From: an uncultured Oscillospiraceae bacterium
GTDB taxonomy: Bacteria; Bacillota; Clostridia; Oscillospirales; Acutalibacteraceae
Length of the DNA: 15,260 bases
Reading direction: 5' to 3'
Assembly (NCBI GenBank): GCA_900554525.1
Contig: USHL01000011.1
Coordinates: 1-15,260 of the forward strand
Made by a program: the position numbers and the translations under genes. The notes under the pieces are model-generated. The model did not search any database, had not been told where the DNA came from, and saw only the letters and a program-made list of their open reading frames with translations. Of this stretch, positions 6,323-12,376 are shown one piece after another; positions within the stretch are counted from its first letter, which is position 1, and every line of letters begins with the position of its first letter.

Positions 6323-6871
6323 ATGGTGACAGAAGAAACTAAAAACACGGCAGAAACCGCCGAGAAAGAGAAAAAAACGGAGTCTGTTGAGGAAGTTAAG
6401 ACCGTCAAAAAGGAAAAAAAGAGTAAAAAAGATGCTGAAATAGAACGTCTCAAGGCGGAGCTGGAAAAGAAAAACGATATACTGCTGCGTACTGCCGCCG
6501 AGTTCGACAATTACAAAAAGCGTACCGAGCGGGAAAAAGCCGGAGTTGCCGAGTACGCCAAAGCACAGCTGATAAAGGAGCTTTTGCCGATACTCGACAA
6601 TATAGACCGTGCGGCGGCGGCCGATAAGGAAAGCGCGGATTATCTGAAAGGCATTGAGATGATCGTAAAGCAGTTTGAGGCGCTTACGGGTAATCTCAAA
6701 ATCACCGAAACGGCAAGCGCCGGTGACAGCTTTGATCCTAACATACACGAGGCTGTAATGCATATAGAGGATGAGGCGCTCGGTGAAAACGTAATTGCAG
6801 AGGTACTGCAAAAAGGCTACAAAATCGGTGACACGGTAATAAGACCCGCGATGGTAAAGGTTGCAAATTAA
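6323..6871 (+). CDS. grpE: Nucleotide exchange factor GrpE, 182 aa
   Basis: GrpE releases ADP from DnaK and acts as a thermosensor of the Hsp70 cycle in the cytoplasm. The first 50 residues are very rich in Lys and Glu and likely disordered, followed by the long coiled-coil helix (EIERLKAELEKKNDILLRTAAEFDNYKKRTEREK) with the signature R-x-x-A-E-F-D-N-Y-x-K-R. The C-terminal beta domain carries FDPNIHEAVMHIED and ends with VLQKGYKIGDTVIRPAMVKVAN, the conserved end of the family. GGAGG at 6310-6314 overlaps the end of hrcA and supports the ATG at 6323. Translation is probably coupled to hrcA. Confidence 0.97.
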   Translation: MVTEETKNTAETAEKEKKTESVEEVKTVKKEKKSKKDAEIERLKAELEKKNDILLRTAAEFDNYKKRTEREKAGVAEYAKAQLIKELLPILDNIDRAAAADKESADYLKGIEMIVKQFEALTGNLKITETASAGDSFDPNIHEAVMHIEDEALGENVIAEVLQKGYKIGDTVIRPAMVKVAN

Positions 6872-6900
6872 ATCATAAAGATATATTGGAGGAAACAATA

Positions 6901-8739
6901 ATGGGAAAAATAATAGGAATTGACTTGGGAACTACAAATTCATGCGTTGCGGTAATGGAGGGCGGCGAGCCGGTAGTTATCGCTAACGCCGAGGGTGCCC
7001 GTACCACTCCGTCGGTTGTCGCTTTTTCAAAGACCGGCGAAAGAATGGTGGGTCAGGTGGCAAAGCGTCAGGCTATAACCAACCCCGACCGCACAATAAG
7101 CTCAATAAAGCGTGAGATGGGTACGGCTCATACGGTGGAAATCGACGGCAAAAAGTATACTCCGCAGGAGATTTCAGCCATAATTCTTCAGAAGCTTAAA
7201 GCAGACGCCGAGGCTTATCTCGGTCAGACGGTTTCCGAAGCGGTAATCACCGTTCCGGCATATTTTACCGACGCACAGCGTCAGGCTACCAAGGACGCCG
7301 GTAAGATAGCGGGACTTGAGGTCAAGCGTATAATCAATGAGCCTACCGCCGCGGCGCTGGCTTACAGCATCGATAAGGAAGACGATCAGAAGGTTATGGT
7401 ATATGACCTCGGCGGCGGTACTTTCGATGTCTCCATAATTGAAATGGGCGACGGTGTTCAGGAGGTTTTGGCTACCGCGGGTAACAACAGGCTCGGCGGC
7501 GACGACTTCGACAAGCGCATTATGGATTATATAGTCAATACCTTTAAGGCTGAGCAGGGAATAGATCTTTCCGGCGATAAAATGGCTATGCAGCGTATAA
7601 AAGAAGCGGCTGAAAAGGCAAAGATCGACCTTTCGGGTATGAGTACAACCGATATAAATCTGCCCTTTATAACTGCCGATTCCACAGGCCCGAAGCATTT
7701 TGAGACTACTCTTACGAGGGCGAAGTTCAACGAGCTTACCGCAGATCTTGTTGACGCTACGATGGGACCTGTCCGTCAGGCACTTTCTGATTCTGGTCTT
7801 GACAAGAGCGAGATAAACAAGGTCTTGATGGTGGGCGGCTCTTCGCGTATACCTGCTGTGCAGGAAGCGATAAAGAACTTTATGGGCAAGGAGCCTTTCA
7901 AGGGTATAAACCCCGATGAATGTGTTGCTATCGGCGCTTCGCTTCAGGCGGGCGTTCTCGGCGGCGATGTAAAGGGACTGCTTCTGCTTGATGTCACCCC
8001 GCTTTCACTCGGTATCGAAACTATGGGCGGCGTTTCCACAAAGGTTATCGACCGTAATACGACGATTCCTGCAAAGAAAAGTCAGATATTCTCGACTGCC
8101 GCTGACGGCCAGACCTCGGTTGAGGTGCATGTGCTTCAGGGTGAGCGTGAATTCGCCAAGGACAACAAGACTCTCGGCGTATTCCATCTTGACGGTATAG
8201 CACCTGCTCCGCGCGGGATACCCCAGATTGAGGTTACATTTGATATAGACGCCAACGGTATAGTTCACGTTTCGGCTAAGGATCTCGGCACCGGCAAGGA
8301 AAACAATATCACCATTACCTCAAATACTAATATGTCTAAAGAGGATATTGATAAGGCTGTCAAGGAAGCCGAGCAGTATGCCGCGGAGGACAAAAAACGC
8401 CGTGAATCGGTGGATGTCCGCAATAACGCCGACCAGATGATTTATCAGACCGAAAAGACGGTAAACGAATTCGGCGATAAGCTTTCCGAGGAAGAAAAGA
8501 ATAAGATAAACACCGCTAAGGAGGCGTTGAAAGAGGCGCTTAAGGGTGAGGATACCGATGCTATCAAGGCAAAGCAGGAGGAACTGCAGAAGGAGCTTTT
8601 CGCAGTCAGTGAAAAGGTTTATAAAGCGGCTAATCCGCAGCAGGGAGCTCAGGCTGATCCCAATGCCGGTGCGCAGCAGGGCGATCCGAATGTTTACGAG
8701 GCAGACTATACCGACGTAGACGACAGCAATAAGCAGTAA
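6901..8739 (+). CDS. dnaK: Molecular chaperone DnaK (Hsp70), 612 aa
   Basis: ATP-dependent chaperone that binds unfolded peptides, with DnaJ stimulating hydrolysis and GrpE exchanging nucleotide. The ATPase domain begins KIIGIDLGTTNSCVAVMEGG and contains NEPTAAALAY and DLGGGTFDVSIIEMGDG. It is followed by VLMVGGSSRIPAVQ, the linker LLLLDVTPLSLGIE, the substrate-binding beta domain and a helical lid, ending in a Gln/Asp-rich tail. The domain order and length are those of the Gram-positive type. The start at 6901 is set by GGAGG at 6888-6892; an in-frame TTG at 6886 overlaps the start of that site and is rejected. It lies 29 nt after grpE in the same operon. Confidence 0.98.
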   Translation: MGKIIGIDLGTTNSCVAVMEGGEPVVIANAEGARTTPSVVAFSKTGERMVGQVAKRQAITNPDRTISSIKREMGTAHTVEIDGKKYTPQEISAIILQKLKADAEAYLGQTVSEAVITVPAYFTDAQRQATKDAGKIAGLEVKRIINEPTAAALAYSIDKEDDQKVMVYDLGGGTFDVSIIEMGDGVQEVLATAGNNRLGGDDFDKRIMDYIVNTFKAEQGIDLSGDKMAMQRIKEAAEKAKIDLSGMSTTDINLPFITADSTGPKHFETTLTRAKFNELTADLVDATMGPVRQALSDSGLDKSEINKVLMVGGSSRIPAVQEAIKNFMGKEPFKGINPDECVAIGASLQAGVLGGDVKGLLLLDVTPLSLGIETMGGVSTKVIDRNTTIPAKKSQIFSTAADGQTSVEVHVLQGEREFAKDNKTLGVFHLDGIAPAPRGIPQIEVTFDIDANGIVHVSAKDLGTGKENNITITSNTNMSKEDIDKAVKEAEQYAAEDKKRRESVDVRNNADQMIYQTEKTVNEFGDKLSEEEKNKINTAKEALKEALKGEDTDAIKAKQEELQKELFAVSEKVYKAANPQQGAQADPNAGAQQGDPNVYEADYTDVDDSNKQ

Positions 8740-8747
8740 GCGGTTTT

Positions 8748-8779
8748 GGAATTATTCCGGCGGATACCGGAATAATTCC
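8748..8779 (+). promoter_or_regulatory. Perfect hairpin between dnaK and dnaJ
   Basis: 13-bp perfect stem 8748-8760/8767-8779 with a 6-nt loop, followed by GTATATTTTGTTTA, a broken U-tract. It looks like a partial terminator or an mRNA processing/stabilising structure that would keep dnaJ expression below dnaK. The U-tract is too poor for full termination. Confidence 0.65.
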
Positions 8780-8806
8780 GTATATTTTGTTTAGGAGAAA
8801 TTTGTT

Positions 8807-9958
8807 TTGGCTGACGATAAAAGAGATTATTATGAAGTCCTCGGCGTTGACAGGTCGGTTTCGGACGATGATCTTAAAAAGGCATACCGTAAGGCGGCGA
8901 AGAAATACCATCCTGATTTAAACCCCGGCGACAAAGAGGCCGAAAAGAAATTCAAGGAGGTAAACGAGGCCTACGAGGTGCTGTCTGATAAAGAAAAACG
9001 CGCGCGTTATGACCAGTTCGGCCACGCAGGTGTCGACCCGAATTTCGGAGCCGGCGGGGGCGGCTTCGGCGGCGGCTTTACCGGAGATTTCGGAGACCTC
9101 GGTGACATATTCAACTCGTTTTTCGGCGGCGGCTTCGGCGGCAGATCAAGGAGTAACCCGAACGCTCCGAGAAGAGGAAACGACGCGGCGGCGGCTGTCA
9201 ATCTTTCCTTTGAGGAGGCGGCCAAGGGCTGCCGCAAGACGGTAAAGGTTACTAAAATCGAAAACTGTAAGGAATGCGGCGGCAGCGGCGCGGAAAAGGG
9301 AAGTCAGCCTAAAACCTGTCCGGTATGCCATGGTACAGGTCAAGTTTCGACTACTCAGCGCACTCCGTTCGGCGTGATGCAGACCCAGAAGGTCTGCGAT
9401 AACTGCCGCGGCAGCGGTAAAATTATCGATAAGCCATGCCACACCTGTGCCGGAAAGGGAAGAATTCGTCATACCGTTGAGACGGCGGTAGATATTCCGG
9501 CAGGTATAGACGACGGTCAGGTAATAAATCTGCGGGGGGGAGGAGACGCCGGTACAAACGGCGGACCTTCGGGTGATCTTCGCATAAATGTTAATGTCCG
9601 TCCGCATCCGATTTTCGAACGTGACGGCTACGATGTATACTGCGAAATACCGATAACCTTTACACAGGCGGCCTTAGGCGATGAGATAGTAGTTCCGACG
9701 CTTGACGGCAAGGTCAAATTTACGATACATGAGGGTACACAGCCCGGCGATGAATTCAAGCTGCGCGGCAAAGGAATACAGCGGCTCAACTATTCCGGCA
9801 GGGGAGATCAGTACGTTAAGATAAACGTAGAAGTTCCGAAGGAGCTTTCAAAAGCGCAGAAGGAAAAGCTTCGCGAGTTTGAAAAAGCTACCGATGAAAA
9901 GAATTATAGAAAAAGCAAAGGTTTTATGAATAAGCTTAAAGAATTTTTTAATGAATAA
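8807..9958 (+). CDS. dnaJ: Co-chaperone DnaJ (Hsp40), type I, 383 aa
   Basis: DnaJ delivers substrates to DnaK and triggers ATP hydrolysis. All type I parts are visible: J domain (RDYYEVLGVDRSVSDDDLKK, with HPD at 35-37), a Gly/Phe-rich stretch (FGAGGGGFGGGFTGDFGDL), the four CxxCxGxG-type zinc repeats between residues 154 and about 218 (CKECGGSG, CPVCHGTG, CDNCRGSG, CHTCAGKG), then the C-terminal substrate-binding domains and a basic end. Zinc repeat 4 has A in place of the usual first variable residue but keeps both Cys. The start is TTG at 8807 with AGGAG at 8793-8797, and no ATG fits the domain start. Last gene of the operon, followed by a strong terminator. Confidence 0.97.
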   Translation: MADDKRDYYEVLGVDRSVSDDDLKKAYRKAAKKYHPDLNPGDKEAEKKFKEVNEAYEVLSDKEKRARYDQFGHAGVDPNFGAGGGGFGGGFTGDFGDLGDIFNSFFGGGFGGRSRSNPNAPRRGNDAAAAVNLSFEEAAKGCRKTVKVTKIENCKECGGSGAEKGSQPKTCPVCHGTGQVSTTQRTPFGVMQTQKVCDNCRGSGKIIDKPCHTCAGKGRIRHTVETAVDIPAGIDDGQVINLRGGGDAGTNGGPSGDLRINVNVRPHPIFERDGYDVYCEIPITFTQAALGDEIVVPTLDGKVKFTIHEGTQPGDEFKLRGKGIQRLNYSGRGDQYVKINVEVPKELSKAQKEKLREFEKATDEKNYRKSKGFMNKLKEFFNE

Positions 9959-10012
9959 TAAATCCTGTTTGCTTTATTTGAGATATCGCTGACGTAGAAA
10001 AGTCGGCAGTAT

Positions 10013-10050
10013 GTATCCGGAAGGAGAAATCCTTCCGGATACTGCTTTTT
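10013..10050 (+). terminator. Terminator of the hrcA-grpE-dnaK-dnaJ operon
   Basis: Perfect 13-bp stem 10013-10025/10030-10042 with a GAAA tetraloop, followed by TGCTTTTT, about 55 nt after the dnaJ stop codon. Confidence 0.85.
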
Positions 10051-10350
10051 CAGACAGGCTTTGTTGCGGGGTATGCAAGAACTTCGTAGTGGGCATACCG
10101 TTCTGCTCCGGCAGTTGGAACGCATAAGGGATGAAAATTGATTTTCCTGCTGTGTGCAAATACTTTCCGAACACCTGCCCGATAGGTGAAGGTCTGCTTT
10201 GCCTATGCGCTTGCCGGTATACTTCCCGTACTGACAAGCATTGCAGGTCTGCCGGATATTAAAGAATAAACTAAAATCAATCCTCGCTTTCAAGTCGGTT
10301 AAATCCGATGGGATGGCGGGGAGATTTTTATTGCTATAAATGCAAAAATG
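10051..10350. other. Non-coding stretch, possibly a degenerate dispersed element
   Basis: No credible gene. Minus-strand open frames that cross this stretch run into the dnaJ terminator or dnaJ itself and lack good start sites. The first 200 bp have more balanced base composition than true spacer DNA and the plus frame reads through with few stops, so this may be a decayed or dispersed element; I cannot name it. Confidence 0.35.
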
Positions 10351-10367
10351 TTTTTAATCAACAAATT

Positions 10368-10428
10368 TTTCGTGTGAAGTTTCGTGTGATTTTAAGCTGT
10401 TTTGTGTGACATTTATAATGTTTTTAAT
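10368..10428 (+). repeat. Direct repeats TTTCGTGTGA (x3)
   Basis: TTTCGTGTGA at 10368-10377 and 10380-10389, with a TTTTGTGTGA variant at 10400-10409. In addition AATGTTTTTAAT occurs at 10347-10358 and 10417-10428. Short clustered direct repeats near a tRNA-like fragment resemble the arm-type sites bound by tyrosine integrases or the sites of a DNA-binding accessory protein. This is a pattern match only. Confidence 0.45.
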
Positions 10429-10517
10429 GTCAATTAGATGCTTTTAAAGACAATTATTAATAGTCTAAAAATGGCATAAATAAAGGAAATTACACTGCTT
10501 ATGCGCAATTCCCGACA

Positions 10518-10551
10518 TGGCAGAGTGGGTGGGATTCGAATCTACGAGCCC
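10518..10551 (-). other. tRNA 3'-end-like fragment, candidate attachment site
   Basis: On the minus strand the sequence contains a T-loop TTCGAAT, then CCCAC, an acceptor-like CCACTCT, G and CCA. The 5' T-stem strand (GTAGA) pairs poorly with CCCAC and no matching 5' acceptor strand is seen upstream, so this is not a whole tRNA. It lies at the border between core genes and the accessory block, as expected for a displaced tRNA 3' end left by integration of an element to its right. Confidence 0.4.
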
Positions 10552-10814
10552 ATCAGGACTATCTGATTTCGAGTTTTATCGCCATCTGTTAATTACATGC
10601 TTTTTCCTGTCAGTTTCAGTCAGCCCTGTACGCCCGCAAAGCCGCATAAAATCTGGGTTTTTTGAGAAAATCGCCCGAAAATACTGAGGAATCGCCCATC
10701 GGTTCCAATCAGCGATTTTTCCGCTTTTGGAAAGAACTGCGGAAAGAACGGAAAGAACAAAATTTGAAAGGCAATACACGGACAGTTCGAATACCGGCAA
10801 AGCTTACAGAAATA
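10552..10814. other. Spacer before the tandem-HTH gene
   Basis: About 260 bp without a supported gene. It contains a twice-repeated ATCGCCC and a long-range inverted repeat around AAAATCGC/GCGATTTT (about 10670-10720). I see no clear sigma-A promoter here; TTGAAA near 10763 has no good -10 partner. Confidence 0.45.
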
Positions 10815-10828
10815 TGAGGTGTATTGTC

Positions 10829-11434
10829 ATGAAAGAAAACGCAATCAACTGGGACGACGTTCCCGATATTATCACAAAGGATCAGCTGTATCGGATTTGC
10901 CATATCAGCAAATCCACCGCCCTGTACCTGCTCCAAAGCGGGAAGATCCCCTGCGAGTACACGGGCAAGAAAACAAGATGCTACAAAATCAAGAAGGAGG
11001 ACGTCATCGCTTATCTGGAAAACCGCAAAGTGTTCCCCGAAAGCTATTCCGCCCCGGCGGGCTGGTACAAGGGCGATTATACCGTGCAGATGGAGGAGCA
11101 GGTTCCCAAAATCGTGCTGGAGCATTTGCGGCTGTATTATACCGAGCTGCTCTCCGGCTATCCCGACGTGCTGACCACGCAGACGGTCTCCAAAATCACC
11201 GGCTACGGAAAAACCGCTATCAACAACTGGTGCAATCAGGGGCACATCAAGTCTTTTCGGAAAAACAATGTTAACCACATTCCGAAAATCTATTTGGTGG
11301 AGTTTTTCTGCTCTGCCTACTTTCGCACCATCACCCGTAAATCGCCGTGGCACATCCGCACCCTGCAAGGCTTTTCAAGCTGGCGGAAAATCCGTGACCT
11401 GCACACGGCAGAGGCGGAAGGAGGTGCGGAGTAA
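10829..11434 (+). CDS. Tandem helix-turn-helix (excisionase/MerR-like) DNA-binding protein, 201 aa
   Basis: Two similar HTH_17-like units are visible. The first (residues about 14-62) is DIITKDQLYRICHISKSTAL followed by LQSGKIPCEYTGKKTRCYKI and KKEDVIAYLENR, the usual excisionase layout of helix-turn-helix plus wing. The second (about 114-160) is DVLTTQTVSKITGYGKTAIN with NWCNQGHIKSF and PKIYLVEFFCS. Such proteins occur in integrative elements of Clostridia as excision or expression regulators; this role is inferred. ATG at 10829 is chosen because TGAGGTG lies at 10815-10821; the open frame extends upstream to 10727 without a site. Its stop codon overlaps the next start by one base (TAATG), so the two genes are translationally coupled. 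Isoleucine is coded mainly by ATC/ATT here, unlike the ATA-rich heat-shock genes, which fits transfer. Confidence 0.75.
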   Translation: MKENAINWDDVPDIITKDQLYRICHISKSTALYLLQSGKIPCEYTGKKTRCYKIKKEDVIAYLENRKVFPESYSAPAGWYKGDYTVQMEEQVPKIVLEHLRLYYTELLSGYPDVLTTQTVSKITGYGKTAINNWCNQGHIKSFRKNNVNHIPKIYLVEFFCSAYFRTITRKSPWHIRTLQGFSSWRKIRDLHTAEAEGGAE

Positions 11435-11733
11435 TGACAAATTTTCTGGAAGAGCTGTACTACGGAAATCTTGACCCGCAGGCGAGAGGGTATCGGAAGG
11501 ACAGCAATATTTTGAAGGTTTCGGAGAACATCAACGAGTTGGAAGAAAAACTCACGCAGCGTCTGAACGGCGAGGAAAAGAAGCTGTTTCTTGATTTCTG
11601 CAATGCCTACGGCGAGCTGATGGGCGACACAGGACTGGATTCGTTCATCGTTGGCTTCCGCCTCGGCGCTAAAATGATTTTCGATACCTTTTGCAGCGAC
11701 GACGCACCGTTTGAAAGCATTTTGAAAGAATGA
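11434..11733 (+). CDS. DUF6809-like small protein, 99 aa
   Basis: A short helical protein starting MTNFLEELYYGNLDPQ and ending in FIVGFRLGAKMIFDTF. The LEELYYGN-x-x-P opening and the central G-F-x-L-G-A helix match my memory of the DUF6809 family, found in mobile elements and accessory regions of Firmicutes; no function is known. AAGGAGGTG lies just upstream (about 11418-11425) and the start overlaps the stop of the tandem-HTH gene by one base, so both are made from the same mRNA. No membrane segment or signal peptide. Length is usual for the family. Confidence 0.7.
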   Translation: MTNFLEELYYGNLDPQARGYRKDSNILKVSENINELEEKLTQRLNGEEKKLFLDFCNAYGELMGDTGLDSFIVGFRLGAKMIFDTFCSDDAPFESILKE

Positions 11734-11754
11734 AAGGTTTGCCGAGTCGAAATT

Positions 11755-11795
11755 TAGTCAATTACGATTGACTAAATTGCAGTTGACTAATTTTT
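11755..11795. repeat. 41-bp repeat, copy A (left of tnpV)
   Basis: Starts TAGTCAA and ends TTGACTAATTTTT. It aligns without gaps to copy B at 12281-12321 with 33 of 41 identical positions. Within this copy, 11751-11762 and 11767-11778 form a perfect 12-bp hairpin with TACG loop. The last part, TTGACTAA, can instead pair with TTAGTCAA and be followed by TTTTT, so two alternative structures are possible. Confidence 0.7.
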
Positions 11796-11839
11796 CTAAC
11801 ATACAATGTGCAATCATCAAAATCGCACATTCGTAAACC

Positions 11840-11880
11840 AAAACCTCCTTTGGTACAATGAGCGTATCAAAGGAGGTTTT
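11840..11880 (+). promoter_or_regulatory. RBS-sequestering hairpin of tnpV with extended -10 promoter in its loop
   Basis: Perfect 13-bp arms 11840-11852 and 11868-11880 enclose a 15-nt loop. The right arm contains AAAGGAGG, the ribosome binding site for the ATG at 11885; the left arm is its exact complement. The stem end and loop hold TGGTACAAT (TG-n-TACAAT, 11851-11859), an extended -10 motif. A transcript started from it, at about 11866, lacks the left arm and stays translatable, whereas read-through RNA would fold and be silenced. Structure is seen; mechanism is inferred by analogy with IS10/IS50 transposase control. Confidence 0.7.
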
Positions 11881-11884
11881 AATT

Positions 11885-12259
11885 ATGGCTAAAACAATAT
11901 TTGAACAAACGGGCGGCACATACACCATGCAGGGCGACTATTGTCTGCCCAGTCTGACCTTACCACCCGAAGAAGAACGCCCCGTCGGCGTGTGGGCGCA
12001 TCGCCGCAGGCAGTACCTGAAGCAGCACCACAAAATCCTGTACTACAATCTGCTCACTTCCGGCAAGCTTCAATCACACCTTGCAGATGTTGAGGAAGAA
12101 GCACAATCTCTTTTTCTTCGGCTAGTCAAAGAATACGCCGAGCGTGAGGGCGTAACCGAACAGCTGAAAGTGGAGAATCCAACGGAGTGGGTGCAGAAAA
12201 TGAACAATATCCGCAATCGGGTGGCAGAAACCGTTTGTGCCGACTTGATTTTTGCGTAA
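11885..12259 (+). CDS. tnpV: TnpV-family transposon-encoded protein, 124 aa
   Basis: Matches the TnpV family first described on Tn4451/Tn4453 of clostridia. Landmarks are MAKTIFEQTGGTY, LPSLTLP, GVWAHRRRQYLK, LYYNLLTSGKL, then VTEQLKVENPTEWVQKMNNIRNRVAE. It is small, basic in the middle and helical; no catalytic motif is visible and its function is unknown, though it travels with mobile elements. The start at 11885 is set by AAAGGAGG (11869-11876, 8-nt gap). The in-frame ATG at 11858 is rejected because it lies in the hairpin loop upstream and would place the ribosome site inside the coding sequence. The gene stands alone between two copies of a 41-bp repeat, with read-through protection. No recombinase gene is next to it in this window. 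Confidence 0.85.
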   Translation: MAKTIFEQTGGTYTMQGDYCLPSLTLPPEEERPVGVWAHRRRQYLKQHHKILYYNLLTSGKLQSHLADVEEEAQSLFLRLVKEYAEREGVTEQLKVENPTEWVQKMNNIRNRVAETVCADLIFA

Positions 12260-12280
12260 CAACAGAAAAAGCGAAAAAAA

Positions 12281-12321
12281 TAGTCAAGTGCAATTTACCA
12301 AATCGTACTTGACTAATTTTT
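12281..12321. repeat. 41-bp repeat, copy B (right of tnpV), terminator/operator-like
   Basis: Imperfect palindrome: arms of 16 nt (12281-12296 and 12300-12315) around ACC, with one G-T pair and one mismatch, followed by ATTTTTATTTT. It can act as the tnpV terminator. Its right arm also carries the -35 box (TTGACT) of the next promoter, so a protein bound here could repress the ATPase-hsdM operon. 33/41 identical to copy A. Confidence 0.7.
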
Positions 12322-12336
12322 ATTTTGTAGTATACT
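12309..12336 (+). promoter_or_regulatory. Promoter of the ATPase-hsdM operon
   Basis: -35 TTGACT (12309-12314) inside repeat copy B, 16-bp spacer, -10 TATACT (12331-12336), about 40 bp before the ATG at 12377. Confidence 0.7.
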
Positions 12337-12376
12337 ATATTCAGAAAATCTATCGGCAGATAGGAGGCAACCAGCC

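Noticed and set aside
6230..6898. 222-codon minus-strand frame over grpE
   Set aside because: Shadow of grpE and the end of hrcA; composition is that of an antisense reading (long F/L/Y runs).
9904..10293. 129- and 87-codon minus-strand frames after dnaJ
   Set aside because: One runs into the dnaJ 3' end and both cross the operon terminator; no ribosome binding site or known domain. Kept only as a possible dispersed non-coding element.
10368..10409. CRISPR array
   Set aside because: The repeats are only 10 bp with 2-10 bp spacing, far from CRISPR geometry, and no cas gene is nearby.
10709..11368. 219-codon minus-strand frame
   Set aside because: Antisense to the tandem-HTH gene, which has a proper ribosome site and domains; the minus frame resembles translated complement.
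11783..11859. Standard promoter from TTGACT in repeat copy A
   Set aside because: The nearest -10-like hexamer (TACAAT at about 11802) gives a 13-bp spacer, too short; the extended -10 in the tnpV hairpin loop is a better candidate.
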